NCBI GenBank assembly: GCA_016235455.1
Contig: JACRKZ010000027.1
Coordinates: 1-64,000 of the forward strand
Direction: 5' to 3'
From: Armatimonadota bacterium
GTDB lineage: Bacteria > Armatimonadota > UBA10988
DNA length: 64,000 nt
Shown here: piece by piece, positions 1 through 9,255 of the stretch
How the letters are laid out: every line of letters begins with the position of its first letter
Position numbering within the stretch: the first letter of the stretch is position 1
Program-made: the position numbers and the translations under genes
The notes under the pieces: model-generated
Told to the model about the DNA's origin: nothing
Database searches by the model: none
What the model saw: only the letters and a program-made list of their open reading frames with translations

Positions 1-2476
1 ACTCGGGCTCGCCGCCACAGCCGTAACCGTCGGGCAGTGCCTGATCGCCCGTGTCCGGACGGCGATAGACGTTGACGAGTTGGTCGGTGCCGGCCTGCCA
101 GTCCAGCCGAAACTCCATGCCGTTGTAGTAGAAGCGGGTCGGGTCGCGGCTGTCCAGCGTGCCGCCGCCGCCATACTGGCCCGGCCCGTAGAAAGCCCGC
201 ACGAACTTGCCGTCCGGCTGCCAGACGCTGACACGCTTGGGCTGGTAGTCGGTCTCCGCCACCCACAGTCGGCCCTTAGAGTCGATGGTCAGGCCGTTGG
301 GGTTGTTCAGGTGCAGCGGGTCGTACGGCCCAGCCGCCGGCTTGCCCGGCTTGCCGATGGCGCGCAACAGCTTGCCCGTGGCGTCGAAGGCCAGTACCTG
401 GTGGTGGCTGCCGCGGTCGGTGACGAACAGCGTGCCGTCAGCGCCGACGACCACATGCTGAGGATCCTCCAGCCCAGCGGCGATCAGCGTTTCGCTAACT
501 GGCTTCAGCGGGTCGTCCATGGTCAGCCGGAGGAGCGTCTTGCCGGCCAACACCAGCAGCTTGCCGTCGGCCAGGAAGGCCATGCCGCGCGGGTCGGCCT
601 GGGGCACCGTGCCGAGCACCCGGCCGCCCTTGGCGTCGACCATGAGCAGCACATTCTGCTTGGGCAGCGCGGCCACCAGCAGGCCGTTGCGCACCGCGAT
701 GCCGGTCAGGGCTGAGGCGTCCTTGCCGCCGTCGAAGGCGTACTTGACCACCGGCTTGTCACCGGCGCGGGTGACCGCGGTGAGGCGCAACTCGCCTTCC
801 CAGGCCGAACCCGCGTACAGCCACGTGTCAGCCACGGGAGCGTCACCGGCGTCGCGCGCCAGGTATGGCGCGCCGGTCCAGTTGCCGCCGATCCAGCCGC
901 GCCCGCCCTGCTTGCGGCCATCGAGGTCGACCCAGGCCAGGCCATGGCCGCCCTCGGCCACATAGCTGCCCAGGTAGATCAGGTCCTTGCCGTTGGGCGA
1001 GCGGTCGGCCGGCAGGAACAGCGCCGACGAAGGCGGCGTGTGGTTGGTCAGCCAGCAACCGGTGCTGTCGGCGGTCTCCCAGACCGGGTTACCGCTGTTG
1101 TAGACGGGGAACTCGTAGCGGAGATCGATCTGCTTGCGCCACAAGCCGCGCACGCGGTAGCGGCCTGGCTGCACGAACTGGGCGGGAATGGCGTAGATGC
1201 CGTGGCGCGCGGCTTCGGGGTCGCGGCCGAGGTCGTCGGTGCCGTCCCACCAGACTACGTTCGGCCCGGCGGGGAACAGCGTGTCGGCCACCAGGTTGCG
1301 CACGCGCTTGCCGCTGATGCCCTCGATGACCAGCGTCACGTAGCCGGCTTGGGGCAGCGTGAAGCGCACGGGGATGGGCGGATGCCCCAGGTCGGGCTTG
1401 GCCTGCTGGGGCAGGATGGCCGTGGTCAGGTCGGCCGCGGCCAGCGGCGACAGCGCCAGCAGCTCGCCCATCCAGGTGCGGCGACCGCCCTTGGTGTTGC
1501 CATTGAGGTGCGGATGCCCTTCGCCGGTGACCTGCGTCAGTCGCAGGCGCACGGCCCGCGTGGTCACGGTTCGGCCGAAGTCCATCCAATTGGGGCCGAG
1601 CTGCCGCGGATACTGGCTGTCCAGCTTGTCCCACGAGGCCAGCGCGTCCCAGTCGTTGTCGGCCGCCTCGCGCGGGTGGCGGTCGGCGGGGCCCGTGTAG
1701 GTCTGCGCGTCGGCCGCGGCGATGCCGGCCCACAGCGCGCACAGCCCGCGCAAGGCGACGGGCCTGGCCCAGGTCAGCAGCACCCACTCGGGGTTCTGCG
1801 CCGAGATGACCGGCGCGTCGGCGGCGCGCTGGGTGTCCCACGCCTGCCAGGTGCCGTCGTTGGAGCCGTTGGTGATCTTGTCGGCCTTCTCGATGTTGCC
1901 CGAAGCGCCCACCACGGCCTGCGGCGCCAGGTTGGCCAACCGCTCGGGCAGCAGGCTGATGCCGCCCAGCCAGCCGTGGAACGTGCGGTCGGTGAGCACT
2001 GCGGTATGCGCGAAGCGTAGCGCACGCGTGCTGGTGCCCGGCGGCAGCAGCCACAGCGCATACTCCTCGCCGTTGGCCTCATCGCGCGTGACCTGCCGGC
2101 CGGCCAGCCGCGTCGCCGGCAGCCACTGCGTGTCGTCATCGAGCCGGCCGGGATAGGTCGCGGTGGCCCGCAGCACGCTCAGCGCGCCGCCGGCCCGCGT
2201 CAGCACCGTGCCGACAGCGACCGGCGCCTTGAAACCGAGGCGCAGATAGCGGATGCCTGGCTGCTTGCCCTCGCCATAGCGCACGCCATCCCATTCGGGC
2301 GCGCTCTGGCGCGTGTAGATGACGTGCCGCGGCCCGTCACGCAGGTCGACCGGCTTCTCCACGCCTTCCGACCACTGGGCAAAGGCCGCCGGGTCAAGCA
2401 CGTCGGGCCCGGCCAGCGGGTTCTCAAAGGCACACACCGGCAGGACGGCCAGCAGCAGCAACCACATCGCGCGCAT
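1..2476 (-). CDS. Large secreted NHL-repeat/discoidin-like protein (3' end outside window)
   Basis: The gene starts at an ATG at 2476 with AGGAGC five bases upstream and stays open to the window edge (at least 825 codons), so the C-terminus is missing. The N-terminus (MRAMWLLLLAVLPVCA) is a signal peptide. After it come a discoidin-like region (about residues 190-350, starting NLAPQAVVGASG), a FlgD-like strand-rich segment around IPVRFTLPQAGY, and NHL-type beta-propeller repeats such as NPNGLTIDSKGRLWVAETD near the left edge. This suggests an extracellular or surface glycan-binding or sensing protein. It lies 8 bases after the fucosidase-like gene and is the third gene of a polysaccharide-degradation operon. 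No catalytic residues are evident; the exact function is unknown. Confidence 0.75.
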   Translation of the reverse strand, partial: MRAMWLLLLAVLPVCAFENPLAGPDVLDPAAFAQWSEGVEKPVDLRDGPRHVIYTRQSAPEWDGVRYGEGKQPGIRYLRLGFKAPVAVGTVLTRAGGALSVLRATATYPGRLDDDTQWLPATRLAGRQVTRDEANGEEYALWLLPPGTSTRALRFAHTAVLTDRTFHGWLGGISLLPERLANLAPQAVVGASGNIEKADKITNGSNDGTWQAWDTQRAADAPVISAQNPEWVLLTWARPVALRGLCALWAGIAAADAQTYTGPADRHPREAADNDWDALASWDKLDSQYPRQLGPNWMDFGRTVTTRAVRLRLTQVTGEGHPHLNGNTKGGRRTWMGELLALSPLAAADLTTAILPQQAKPDLGHPPIPVRFTLPQAGYVTLVIEGISGKRVRNLVADTLFPAGPNVVWWDGTDDLGRDPEAARHGIYAIPAQFVQPGRYRVRGLWRKQIDLRYEFPVYNSGNPVWETADSTGCWLTNHTPPSSALFLPADRSPNGKDLIYLGSYVAEGGHGLAWVDLDGRKQGGRGWIGGNWTGAPYLARDAGDAPVADTWLYAGSAWEGELRLTAVTRAGDKPVVKYAFDGGKDASALTGIAVRNGLLVAALPKQNVLLMVDAKGGRVLGTVPQADPRGMAFLADGKLLVLAGKTLLRLTMDDPLKPVSETLIAAGLEDPQHVVVGADGTLFVTDRGSHHQVLAFDATGKLLRAIGKPGKPAAGPYDPLHLNNPNGLTIDSKGRLWVAETDYQPKRVSVWQPDGKFVRAFYGPGQYGGGGTLDSRDPTRFYYNGMEFRLDWQAGTDQLVNVYRRPDTGDQALPDGYGCGGEPE

Positions 2477-2484
2477 CGTAGCTC

Positions 2485-3939
2485 CTAGCATTCGGGCTCA
2501 ATCTCAAAGGCATAGACGGTCTGGCACGGCCGCTGGTCCGGGTCGGCGAACCACGCGGGGATGTCGATGACCATGCCCTGCTCGTCGGCTCGCCAGGTGA
2601 AGACGTGGTCGAGGCCCAGCATGCGCACGGCCGAGCCGGCGCGGGCACGCACCTGGCGCAGGCGCAGGCTGGCCGCCGAGCTCTGCCAGTCGGTGACGAA
2701 GGCCCACACGCTGGCGCCATCCTTGCTCTGCGTATAGCGGATGTTCGGCCCGTCGGCGAAGACGCGATACGGCCGGGTGGCGTAGATGCCGCGGCCGTTG
2801 ACCGCCAACCAGTCGCCGACCTGCTCCAGCACGGCCACCACCTCGGCATCCCAGGCGCCGCTGGGGCCGGGGCCGTAGCCGACCTGGAACAGTCCGCCCT
2901 TGGCCACGATGTCCACCAGGTTCTCGATCAGCCACGAGGCTGGCTTGTAGCGGTCGCCCCAGACATACGAGAAGTGATCGCTACCGGGGAAGATGACCTT
3001 CCAGGGCAGGCCATGGGTGCTGCTCGGGTCGTGCGGGTCGGCCGGCACGGTGCGCTCGGGCGTGCAGTAGTCGCCATAGGGCTGGATGCCGCGGTCGCGC
3101 AGCAGCACCTGGGGCTGCAGCCGGCGGATCTGCTTCACGGTCTCGACGATCTGCTCGCGCAGCCCATGTCGCCGCCCGTTGTCGGGGAAGTTCATGTCCA
3201 GCGAGATCTGGTCGATCGGGCCGTAGTTGGTGCACAGCTCCAGCAACTGCGCGCGATGCCGCGCGGCCAGCCGCGCGAAGCCGGCGGGATCGCTGTCGGG
3301 CGTGTAGGCCGGGTCGCGCTGGTAGTTCCAGTCGTCGATGCGGAAGTCGGCGTCGAACCAGTCGATGTGCGAGAAGTACAGGCTGATGCCCAGATCCCGT
3401 GCCCGGCCCGCGGCCACAAGTTCGCCCACGATGTCGCGCCCGAAAGGCGTCTCGGCGACGCTGTAGGCGAGGTCGCAGTCGACGATCTGGCCCGCCCGCG
3501 GCCCGGTGTGGACCCGCCGGCGCCGCACCCGAGTCCGCGTGTCGTAGAGCGAGAAACCGTCGTGGTGCTTGGTGGTGAAGCTGAAGAAGCGCAGCCCGGC
3601 GCGACGGAAGAGGTCGCACCAGGCACCGGCATCGAACGCCGCGGGGCAGAAGCAGCGGTACAGTTCCTCATACTGCGCGCGGAACGTGGCGGGGCTGGCA
3701 ATGTGGCTGTCCGCGGGACGAGTCAGCGGCCAGGACTCGGGGCCGTTGGCCGGCAGGCAGTAGACGCTCCAGTGGATGCGGATGCCGAACTTGCGGTCCC
3801 ACCAGCGTTCCAGCGCCTCGCGGCCAGCATGCAGATAGTCGTCGTCGGCGCCTTGGTAGCCGGCATAGCGCTCGCGCAGAGCCAGCTCCTCGGCCCAGGC
3901 TTCGGGCGTCGGCGTGCCGTGTTCGTCGTAGCGTGTCAT
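2485..3939 (-). CDS. GH29-family alpha-L-fucosidase-like protein
   Basis: This 484-residue protein has the GH29 pattern: KFGIRIHWSVY near residue 50, FTTKHHDGFSLYDT near 130, and a TNYGPIDQISLDMNF segment whose Asp (about D248) sits where the GH29 nucleophile lies in the usual WFDG context. GH29 enzymes hydrolyse terminal alpha-L-fucosides by a retaining mechanism. No signal peptide is visible, so it may act in the cytoplasm on imported oligosaccharides, although the true start is uncertain. Its ATG overlaps the stop of the pectate lyase (TGATG), so the two are translationally coupled. The altered context around D248 means substrate and activity should be taken as family-level predictions. 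Confidence 0.8.
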   Translation of the reverse strand: MTRYDEHGTPTPEAWAEELALRERYAGYQGADDDYLHAGREALERWWDRKFGIRIHWSVYCLPANGPESWPLTRPADSHIASPATFRAQYEELYRCFCPAAFDAGAWCDLFRRAGLRFFSFTTKHHDGFSLYDTRTRVRRRRVHTGPRAGQIVDCDLAYSVAETPFGRDIVGELVAAGRARDLGISLYFSHIDWFDADFRIDDWNYQRDPAYTPDSDPAGFARLAARHRAQLLELCTNYGPIDQISLDMNFPDNGRRHGLREQIVETVKQIRRLQPQVLLRDRGIQPYGDYCTPERTVPADPHDPSSTHGLPWKVIFPGSDHFSYVWGDRYKPASWLIENLVDIVAKGGLFQVGYGPGPSGAWDAEVVAVLEQVGDWLAVNGRGIYATRPYRVFADGPNIRYTQSKDGASVWAFVTDWQSSAASLRLRQVRARAGSAVRMLGLDHVFTWRADEQGMVIDIPAWFADPDQRPCQTVYAFEIEPEC

Positions 3940-5021
3940 CAGGGTTTGCCCACCTCGTCAGAGCGTGCGCGCCATGCCGGCAGGTCACGGGCCAGCAGGT
4001 CGCGCGGTCGGTCCACATACCAGGCATAGCCGTTACGCCGCTCGTGGCCGATATCCGCGAGATGCTGCCTGGCGATGCCGTCGCGGTCACAGAAGATCGG
4101 CTGGTTGGTGCCAATCTCATAGAACCGCGCCCAGAGCGGCGGCGCGGCCGGGTCCTGCTGCACCGCCCGGTCCTTGCCGCCGGGCAGTTTGGCGTCCTTG
4201 ATCTCGACCACCTTGATGCCGGTGAGCTTGACCTTCTCCAGCCAGGCCACGGCGCCTTCGACGGCGGCGACCACCCGGGGCGTCGTGGGCAGCGTCATGA
4301 GGAAGCGCACGATGGGCACCGACTCCGCGCCACTCAGCGACACCAGCTCGTACTTGCGCGCGGCCGCCGGCGCCAGCGTCTGCTCATCGTGCTGGGCACA
4401 CCAGGCGGTGAGCACGCCGTCGACCTTAACCTGGCAGGCCAGGATGCAGTCGATGCCCTTGGCCAAGGCGTCCTTGGCCTTCTGGCGCCGGGCCGCGTCG
4501 ACGAACGCATACGGCGCTTCGCCGCGCGCGATCGGCTCGAGCGCCCGCAGCACGCCGACCATGGCATCGTCATTGAAGGTGATGTGCGACCAGTAGCCGC
4601 GCCGCAATGGGTAGAACTGCGGCCAACCGCCGTTGGCATACTGCGCGGCCAGCAGGTAGTCGAGCCCGCGGTCGAACGACGCGCGCAGCCGGTCCTGGGG
4701 TTGGGCGGTCTGCACGCGCGCCAGGAAGGCCAGCTGCGTGTGCGTGGCGCCATTGTCGATCGTGGCCATGGTGTCGGCGTGCTGGGCGAGGAGGCTGGCG
4801 CGCTGGGCGTCGGTCAGGACGACGGCCATGTCTTCGTTCTTGGGCCAGCCGCCGCAGTCGCGCTGCCAGCAGAGCACGTTGTCGGCGATGCGCAGCGCCT
4901 CGGGCGAGCCGTACCACGCCTCTTTCTGTGCCAGGACCTCGGCCCAGGCGATGGGCGTGGCCGGCTCCTGCGCGCCGGGCGCCGCCGACAGCGCCACGAG
5001 CAGCACCGCAAGCCAGATCAT
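3939..5021 (-). CDS. pelA: Pectate lyase, PL10 family
   Basis: A 360-residue secreted enzyme with an N-terminal signal peptide (MIWLAVLLVALSAAPGA). It carries PL10 hallmarks: NVLCWQRDCGGWPKNEDMA, TIDNGATHTQLAFLA, and QYANGGWPQFYPLRRGYW followed by ITFNDDAM. PL10 enzymes cleave polygalacturonate by beta-elimination with calcium. Length and motif order match a single PL10 catalytic domain with no binding module. It is the first gene of a three-gene minus-strand operon with the fucosidase-like and NHL proteins, which fits extracellular attack on pectic polysaccharide. Family assignment is strong; the gene symbol follows common usage for this family. Confidence 0.88.
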   Translation of the reverse strand: MIWLAVLLVALSAAPGAQEPATPIAWAEVLAQKEAWYGSPEALRIADNVLCWQRDCGGWPKNEDMAVVLTDAQRASLLAQHADTMATIDNGATHTQLAFLARVQTAQPQDRLRASFDRGLDYLLAAQYANGGWPQFYPLRRGYWSHITFNDDAMVGVLRALEPIARGEAPYAFVDAARRQKAKDALAKGIDCILACQVKVDGVLTAWCAQHDEQTLAPAAARKYELVSLSGAESVPIVRFLMTLPTTPRVVAAVEGAVAWLEKVKLTGIKVVEIKDAKLPGGKDRAVQQDPAAPPLWARFYEIGTNQPIFCDRDGIARQHLADIGHERRNGYAWYVDRPRDLLARDLPAWRARSDEVGKP

Positions 5022-5180
5022 CGCACCTCTCCTGCCCCAACGCGACTTCGCCGCGGTAGCCAGATCCCCTTGTCGTCGAGGCGTTCAGTGAGATCGCGGC
5101 CTGTCATCTCGCGGCGGGAGGATTTGAGCTAACGAGCCAGAACCGTGCGCTGTGGCTTGGGGCAGGAGAGGAGTAACACT

Positions 5181-5867
5181 ATGAAGCGCAAGGGCTTTAC
5201 CCTGATCGAGTTGCTGGTGGTGATCGCCATCATCGCCATTCTGGCCGCCATCTTGTTCCCTGTGTTCGCCAAGGCGCGCGAGAAGGCGCGCTCGGCCAGT
5301 TGCCTGAGCAACCTCAAGCAGATCGGCTTGGCACTGGCACAGTACTCCAGCGACTACGACGAGAAGTACTGCATCAACGAGAATGCCGTGACGGTGAACG
5401 GCCAGGCGGTGCGCTGGTTCGAGGAACTGCAGCCGTACATGAAGAGCACGCAGATCGGCATGTGCCCGAGCTACTTCCCGTCCATCGCCGGCAACAACTT
5501 CGATACGCGGCTCTCCTATGCGCTGCAGAACTACTACTACTGGGACCGCACGCTCGGGGCCATCTTCGAGCGCGGCGGCACCGGCCCGTCATCGATTGCC
5601 GCGGTCGAAGACCCGGCAGGCACCGTGTTCTGCTGCGACGCGCTGAACTGGCCAGGTGAGTTCCAGTTCGTCGGCTACGGCCAGGGCTTCGGGGGCTGGA
5701 ACGGCTTCCCGCTGTTCTACACGGGCCAGTCCGACTACATCGGGCGCCACATGGATGGCTACAACGTCGCCTTCCTCGACGGCCACACCAAATGGCTCAA
5801 GGGCGAGGAGCTGACCAAGACCAGCGCGGCGGGCAACTACCGCTACTTCACGATCATCAGCGACTGA
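5181..5867 (+). CDS. DUF1559 pilin-like protein, tandem copy 1
   Basis: This 228-residue protein starts at ATG 5181 behind GAGAGGAG. It has a class III (type IV pilin/pseudopilin) signal: a short basic leader MKRKG, then F and the hydrophobic [18 protein letters not shown] helix, with the conserved Glu at +5 after cleavage. [13 protein letters not shown] follows, then a DUF1559 (SBP_bac_10) body rich in Tyr and Asp, ending with an H-X9-DG motif ([14 protein letters not shown]). Such proteins are processed by a prepilin peptidase and act at the envelope; none is encoded here. It is the first of three adjacent paralogues, followed by a strong hairpin. Function of the variable domain is unknown. 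Confidence 0.9.
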   Translation: MKRKGFTLIELLVVIAIIAILAAILFPVFAKAREKARSASCLSNLKQIGLALAQYSSDYDEKYCINENAVTVNGQAVRWFEELQPYMKSTQIGMCPSYFPSIAGNNFDTRLSYALQNYYYWDRTLGAIFERGGTGPSSIAAVEDPAGTVFCCDALNWPGEFQFVGYGQGFGGWNGFPLFYTGQSDYIGRHMDGYNVAFLDGHTKWLKGEELTKTSAAGNYRYFTIISD

Positions 5868-5894
5868 GCCACGCTCAGCCGCCGGTACCAGCAA

Positions 5895-5933
5895 CGCGGC
5901 GGCGGGGCCGAGGGTCCCGCCGCCGCGTGTGTT
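5895..5933 (+). terminator. GC-rich hairpin after DUF1559 copy 1
   Basis: A perfect 12-bp stem (5895-5906 pairs with 5916-5927) with a 9-base loop lies 28 bases after the stop and is followed by a T-rich TGTGTTTG. It likely ends or attenuates transcription between the first two tandem pilin genes. Confidence 0.7.
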
Positions 5934-5968
5934 TGGGCCTCCGGGCCGACCTTCGCGCTATCCGGCCT

Positions 5969-6012
5969 TGCGTTCTTGGTGCACCACGGGCTACAGTGGG
6001 CCAACGTTTCGC
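5969..6012 (+). promoter_or_regulatory. Shared upstream motif / possible promoter of DUF1559 copy 2
   Basis: TTGCGT (5968-5973) and TACAGT (5992-5997) are 18 bases apart, a plausible sigma-70-type pair. The segment GCGTTCTTGGTG and the block CTACAGTGGGCCAACG recur, slightly changed, before copy 3 (6811-6821 and 6852-6867). The second location lacks the same spacing, so the conservation could reflect the duplicated unit rather than a promoter. Confidence 0.35.
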
Positions 6013-6053
6013 CAGGGCTGTCGGAAAGCCCACGTGGAGCGAGGAGTGATGTA

Positions 6054-6743
<690 letters not shown>

Positions 6744-6772
6744 GCCTCGCTCGGCGCCGAATCGTGCCTGCC

Positions 6773-6817
6773 CAGCGGCGGGACCTATCACATGGTGGGC
6801 CCCGTCGCTGCGTTTTT
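6773..6817 (+). terminator. Hairpin plus T-run after DUF1559 copy 2
   Basis: CAGCGGCGGGACC (6773-6785) pairs imperfectly with GGGCCCCGTCGCTG (6797-6810) and is followed by CGTTTTT. This is a good Rho-independent terminator candidate for the second pilin gene. Confidence 0.7.
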
Positions 6818-6914
6818 GGTGGCGGGCCTAGCCATCTGCCCGCGCCGGTGACTACAGTAGGGCAGCGCCTCACGAGGACCGTCCGGGCGCTTGCGTGAGG
6901 CAGGGAGGGATGCC

Positions 6915-7595
6915 ATGAAGCGCAAGGGTTTCACGCTGATCGAGCTGCTGGTGGTTATCGCCATCATCGCCATCCTGGCCGCCATCCTGTTCCCGGTCTT
7001 CGCCAAGGCGCGCGAGAAGGCGCGGCAGTCGAGTTGCCTCAGCAACCTCAAGCAGATCGGGCTGGCTCTGATGCAGTACTCATCGGACTACGACGAGAAG
7101 TACTGCCTCAACGAGAACGGCAGCGGCAACGGCGTGCGCTGGTTCGAGGAGTTGCAGCCGTACATCAAGAGCACGCAGATCGCGATGTGCCCCAGCTACT
7201 TCCCGACCATCGCGGGCAACAACTTCGACACCGGGCTCTCCTACTCGCTGCAGAACTTCTACCTGTACGACCGCGCGCTGGGCGCCATCTTCGAGCGGCT
7301 CAACGGCGGGCCGTCCGGCATCGCCGCGGTGGAGGATCCGGCCGGCACCATCTTCTGCGCCGACGCACTCAACTGGCCCGGCGAGTTCCAGTTCGTCAAC
7401 GTGGGCGGCGTGGGCTATGGTGGCTGGAACGGCTACCCGTTGTTCTACACCGGGCAGTCGGACTACATCGCGCGGCACCTGGGCGGCTACAACTGCGCCT
7501 TCCTCGATGGTCACGCCAAGTGGCTCGGCGGCGACGAACTCACCCGGCTGAGCGCCGGGGGCAACTACAAGTACTTCACCATCATTGCCGACTAG
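6915..7595 (+). CDS. DUF1559 pilin-like protein, tandem copy 3
   Basis: A 226-residue paralogue starting at ATG 6915 after GGGAGGGA. The leader MKRKG and the helix are the same as in copy 1; [10 protein letters not shown] replaces [10 protein letters not shown]. It ends in the H-X9-DG motif ([14 protein letters not shown]). The body is close to copy 1 through [19 protein letters not shown]. The set looks like a local duplication that has diverged mainly in the exposed centre. A hairpin without a T-run follows, then the pyruvyl-transferase-like gene on the same strand. Confidence 0.9.
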   Translation: MKRKGFTLIELLVVIAIIAILAAILFPVFAKAREKARQSSCLSNLKQIGLALMQYSSDYDEKYCLNENGSGNGVRWFEELQPYIKSTQIAMCPSYFPTIAGNNFDTGLSYSLQNFYLYDRALGAIFERLNGGPSGIAAVEDPAGTIFCADALNWPGEFQFVNVGGVGYGGWNGYPLFYTGQSDYIARHLGGYNCAFLDGHAKWLGGDELTRLSAGGNYKYFTIIAD

Positions 7596-7600
7596 CATCC

Positions 7601-7636
7601 GCCCGCACTGCCGCCGAGAGGAGGCGGCACGCGGGC
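7601..7636 (+). terminator. Hairpin after DUF1559 copy 3
   Basis: GCCCGC...GCCGCC (7601-7615) pairs with GGCGGC...GCGGGC (7624-7636). No T-run follows, so it may attenuate rather than end transcription into the next gene. Confidence 0.45.
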
Positions 7637-7669
7637 GTCGGCGAATCCGGCGTACGGGAGTCTTGCCTG

Positions 7670-8902
7670 ATGCACCGCCGCGCGCTGCTGGAAACCACCC
7701 TTGCCGCCGTGTTGGCCACGGCGTTGAGCGCCGAAGAGAAGCGGCCACGCCGCATTCTGCTACGCTCCTCGTGGCAGACGGTCAACATCGGCGACATTGC
7801 CCACACGCCCGGCGTGCTGGCCCTGCTGGAGCAGTATCTGCCCGACGCCGAGGTGCGGCTCTGGCCGTCGAGCGTCGCCGACGGCGTCGAGGCCATGCTG
7901 CGGCGCCGGTTCCCCAAGCTGGTCATCGCCCTGTCCGCCGAGGAGAAACGCGCCGCCCTGGCCGAGTGCGACTTCCTGCTGCACGGCTCCGGCCCGTCGC
8001 TCGTCGGCCAGAAGGAAGTGGCTCGCTGGCATGACGAGACCGGCAAGCCGTTTGGCGTCTACGGCATCACTCAGGGCAAGCCCGACGCCGCCACGGCCGC
8101 GCTGCTGAGCGCTGCGCGCTTCGTGTTCTTCCGTGACTCCGTCTCACTCAAGTCGGCCCAGGAGGCGGGCGTCAAGGCGCCGATCATGGCCTTCGGGCCG
8201 GACGGTGCGTTCGCCTGCGACCTGACCAACGACCAGAACGCGCTGGCCTTCATGGCGGCCAACGGGCTGGAGGCCGGCCGGTTCCTCTGCTGCATCCCGC
8301 GGCTGCGCTATACACCGTACTGGCTGATTCGCCGGACCACCATGACCGCCGACATGGAGAAGCGCCACGAGCGCAACGAGCAACTCAAGGAGCATGACCA
8401 CGCGCCGCTGCGCGAGGCCATCTGCCAGATCGTGCGCGGTACCGACCTGAAGGTGCTGCTCTGCCCCGAAGACCAGAGCCAGATGGCCGTGGGCCGCGAG
8501 ATGCTGCTGAACAAGCTGCCCGACGATGTGCGGGCCAAGGTGGTGTGGCGTGAGAAGTACTGGCTCACCGACGAGGCCGTGAGCACCTACACACGCTCGG
8601 CCGGGCTGTTCGGGCTGGAAATGCACTCGCCCATCCTGTGCATCGGCCACGGCATCCCCGCCATCGTCTGCCGCTTCGCCGAGCAGACCAGCAAGGGCTT
8701 CATGTGGCGCGACATCGGCCTCGACGACTGGCTGTTCGACATGGACAACGAGGACGAGGTGGCCCGCGTCGTGCCCGCCGTGCTGGCCCTGGCCAAGGAT
8801 CCCGCCGCCGCGCGGGCCAAGGCCGAGGCCGCGCGCGAGCGGGTGCGTGAGCATCAACGGCGGACCATGGGCGTCCTCGCCGAAAGCCTGAGGCTACCAT
8901 GA
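7670..8902 (+). CDS. Polysaccharide pyruvyl transferase family protein, possibly exported
   Basis: A 410-residue protein starting at ATG 7670. [20 protein letters not shown] resembles the N(I)GD motif of the CsaB/WcaK pyruvyl-transferase family. Later segments ([50 protein letters not shown]) follow the same fold. The family transfers ketal pyruvate from phosphoenolpyruvate to sugars in cell-surface polymers. The N-terminus ([20 protein letters not shown]) looks like a signal peptide with twin Arg, which would be odd for a PEP-using enzyme, so the activity may differ. It overlaps the next gene by four bases (ATGA), suggesting co-translation. Confidence 0.7.
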   Translation: MHRRALLETTLAAVLATALSAEEKRPRRILLRSSWQTVNIGDIAHTPGVLALLEQYLPDAEVRLWPSSVADGVEAMLRRRFPKLVIALSAEEKRAALAECDFLLHGSGPSLVGQKEVARWHDETGKPFGVYGITQGKPDAATAALLSAARFVFFRDSVSLKSAQEAGVKAPIMAFGPDGAFACDLTNDQNALAFMAANGLEAGRFLCCIPRLRYTPYWLIRRTTMTADMEKRHERNEQLKEHDHAPLREAICQIVRGTDLKVLLCPEDQSQMAVGREMLLNKLPDDVRAKVVWREKYWLTDEAVSTYTRSAGLFGLEMHSPILCIGHGIPAIVCRFAEQTSKGFMWRDIGLDDWLFDMDNEDEVARVVPAVLALAKDPAAARAKAEAARERVREHQRRTMGVLAESLRLP

Positions 8903-9255
8903 GCGGATTGCTCTTCTGGGTGCCGCGTGTGCTGGCACTCGCCTACACGCTGTTCCTGGCGCTGTTCGCGCTCGATGTCTTCGAGCCGGGCAAGCCCGCG
9001 GGGCAGGTGCTGACAGCGTTGGTCATGCACCTGCTCCCCAACGCACTGGTGCTCCTGGTCCTGGCGCTGGCCTGGCGCCGGCCGGTGGTCGGCGCGGTGG
9101 TCTATCCCGCGCTGGGCCTGGCCTACATTCGCTGGGCGGTGAGCCGGCACATGCACTGGTCGGCCCATGTCGCCATCGCCGGGCCGCTGCTGCTGCTCGG
9201 CGTTCTGTTCGCGGCCGATGCCTGCCTGCGGTCTAGCGCGGCGCCACCACATTAG
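8899..9255 (+). CDS. Small four-helix membrane protein
   Basis: This 118-residue protein is almost entirely hydrophobic, with about four membrane helices (roughly residues 6-24, 38-58, 62-78 and 90-110) and short charged loops such as WRRP and SRHMHW. The ATGA overlap with the preceding pyruvyl-transferase-like gene implies linked expression. Its 3' end overlaps the end of the convergent phosphodiesterase gene by 23 bases. No family is recognised with confidence. Confidence 0.7.
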   Translation: MSGLLFWVPRVLALAYTLFLALFALDVFEPGKPAGQVLTALVMHLLPNALVLLVLALAWRRPVVGAVVYPALGLAYIRWAVSRHMHWSAHVAIAGPLLLLGVLFAADACLRSSAAPPH

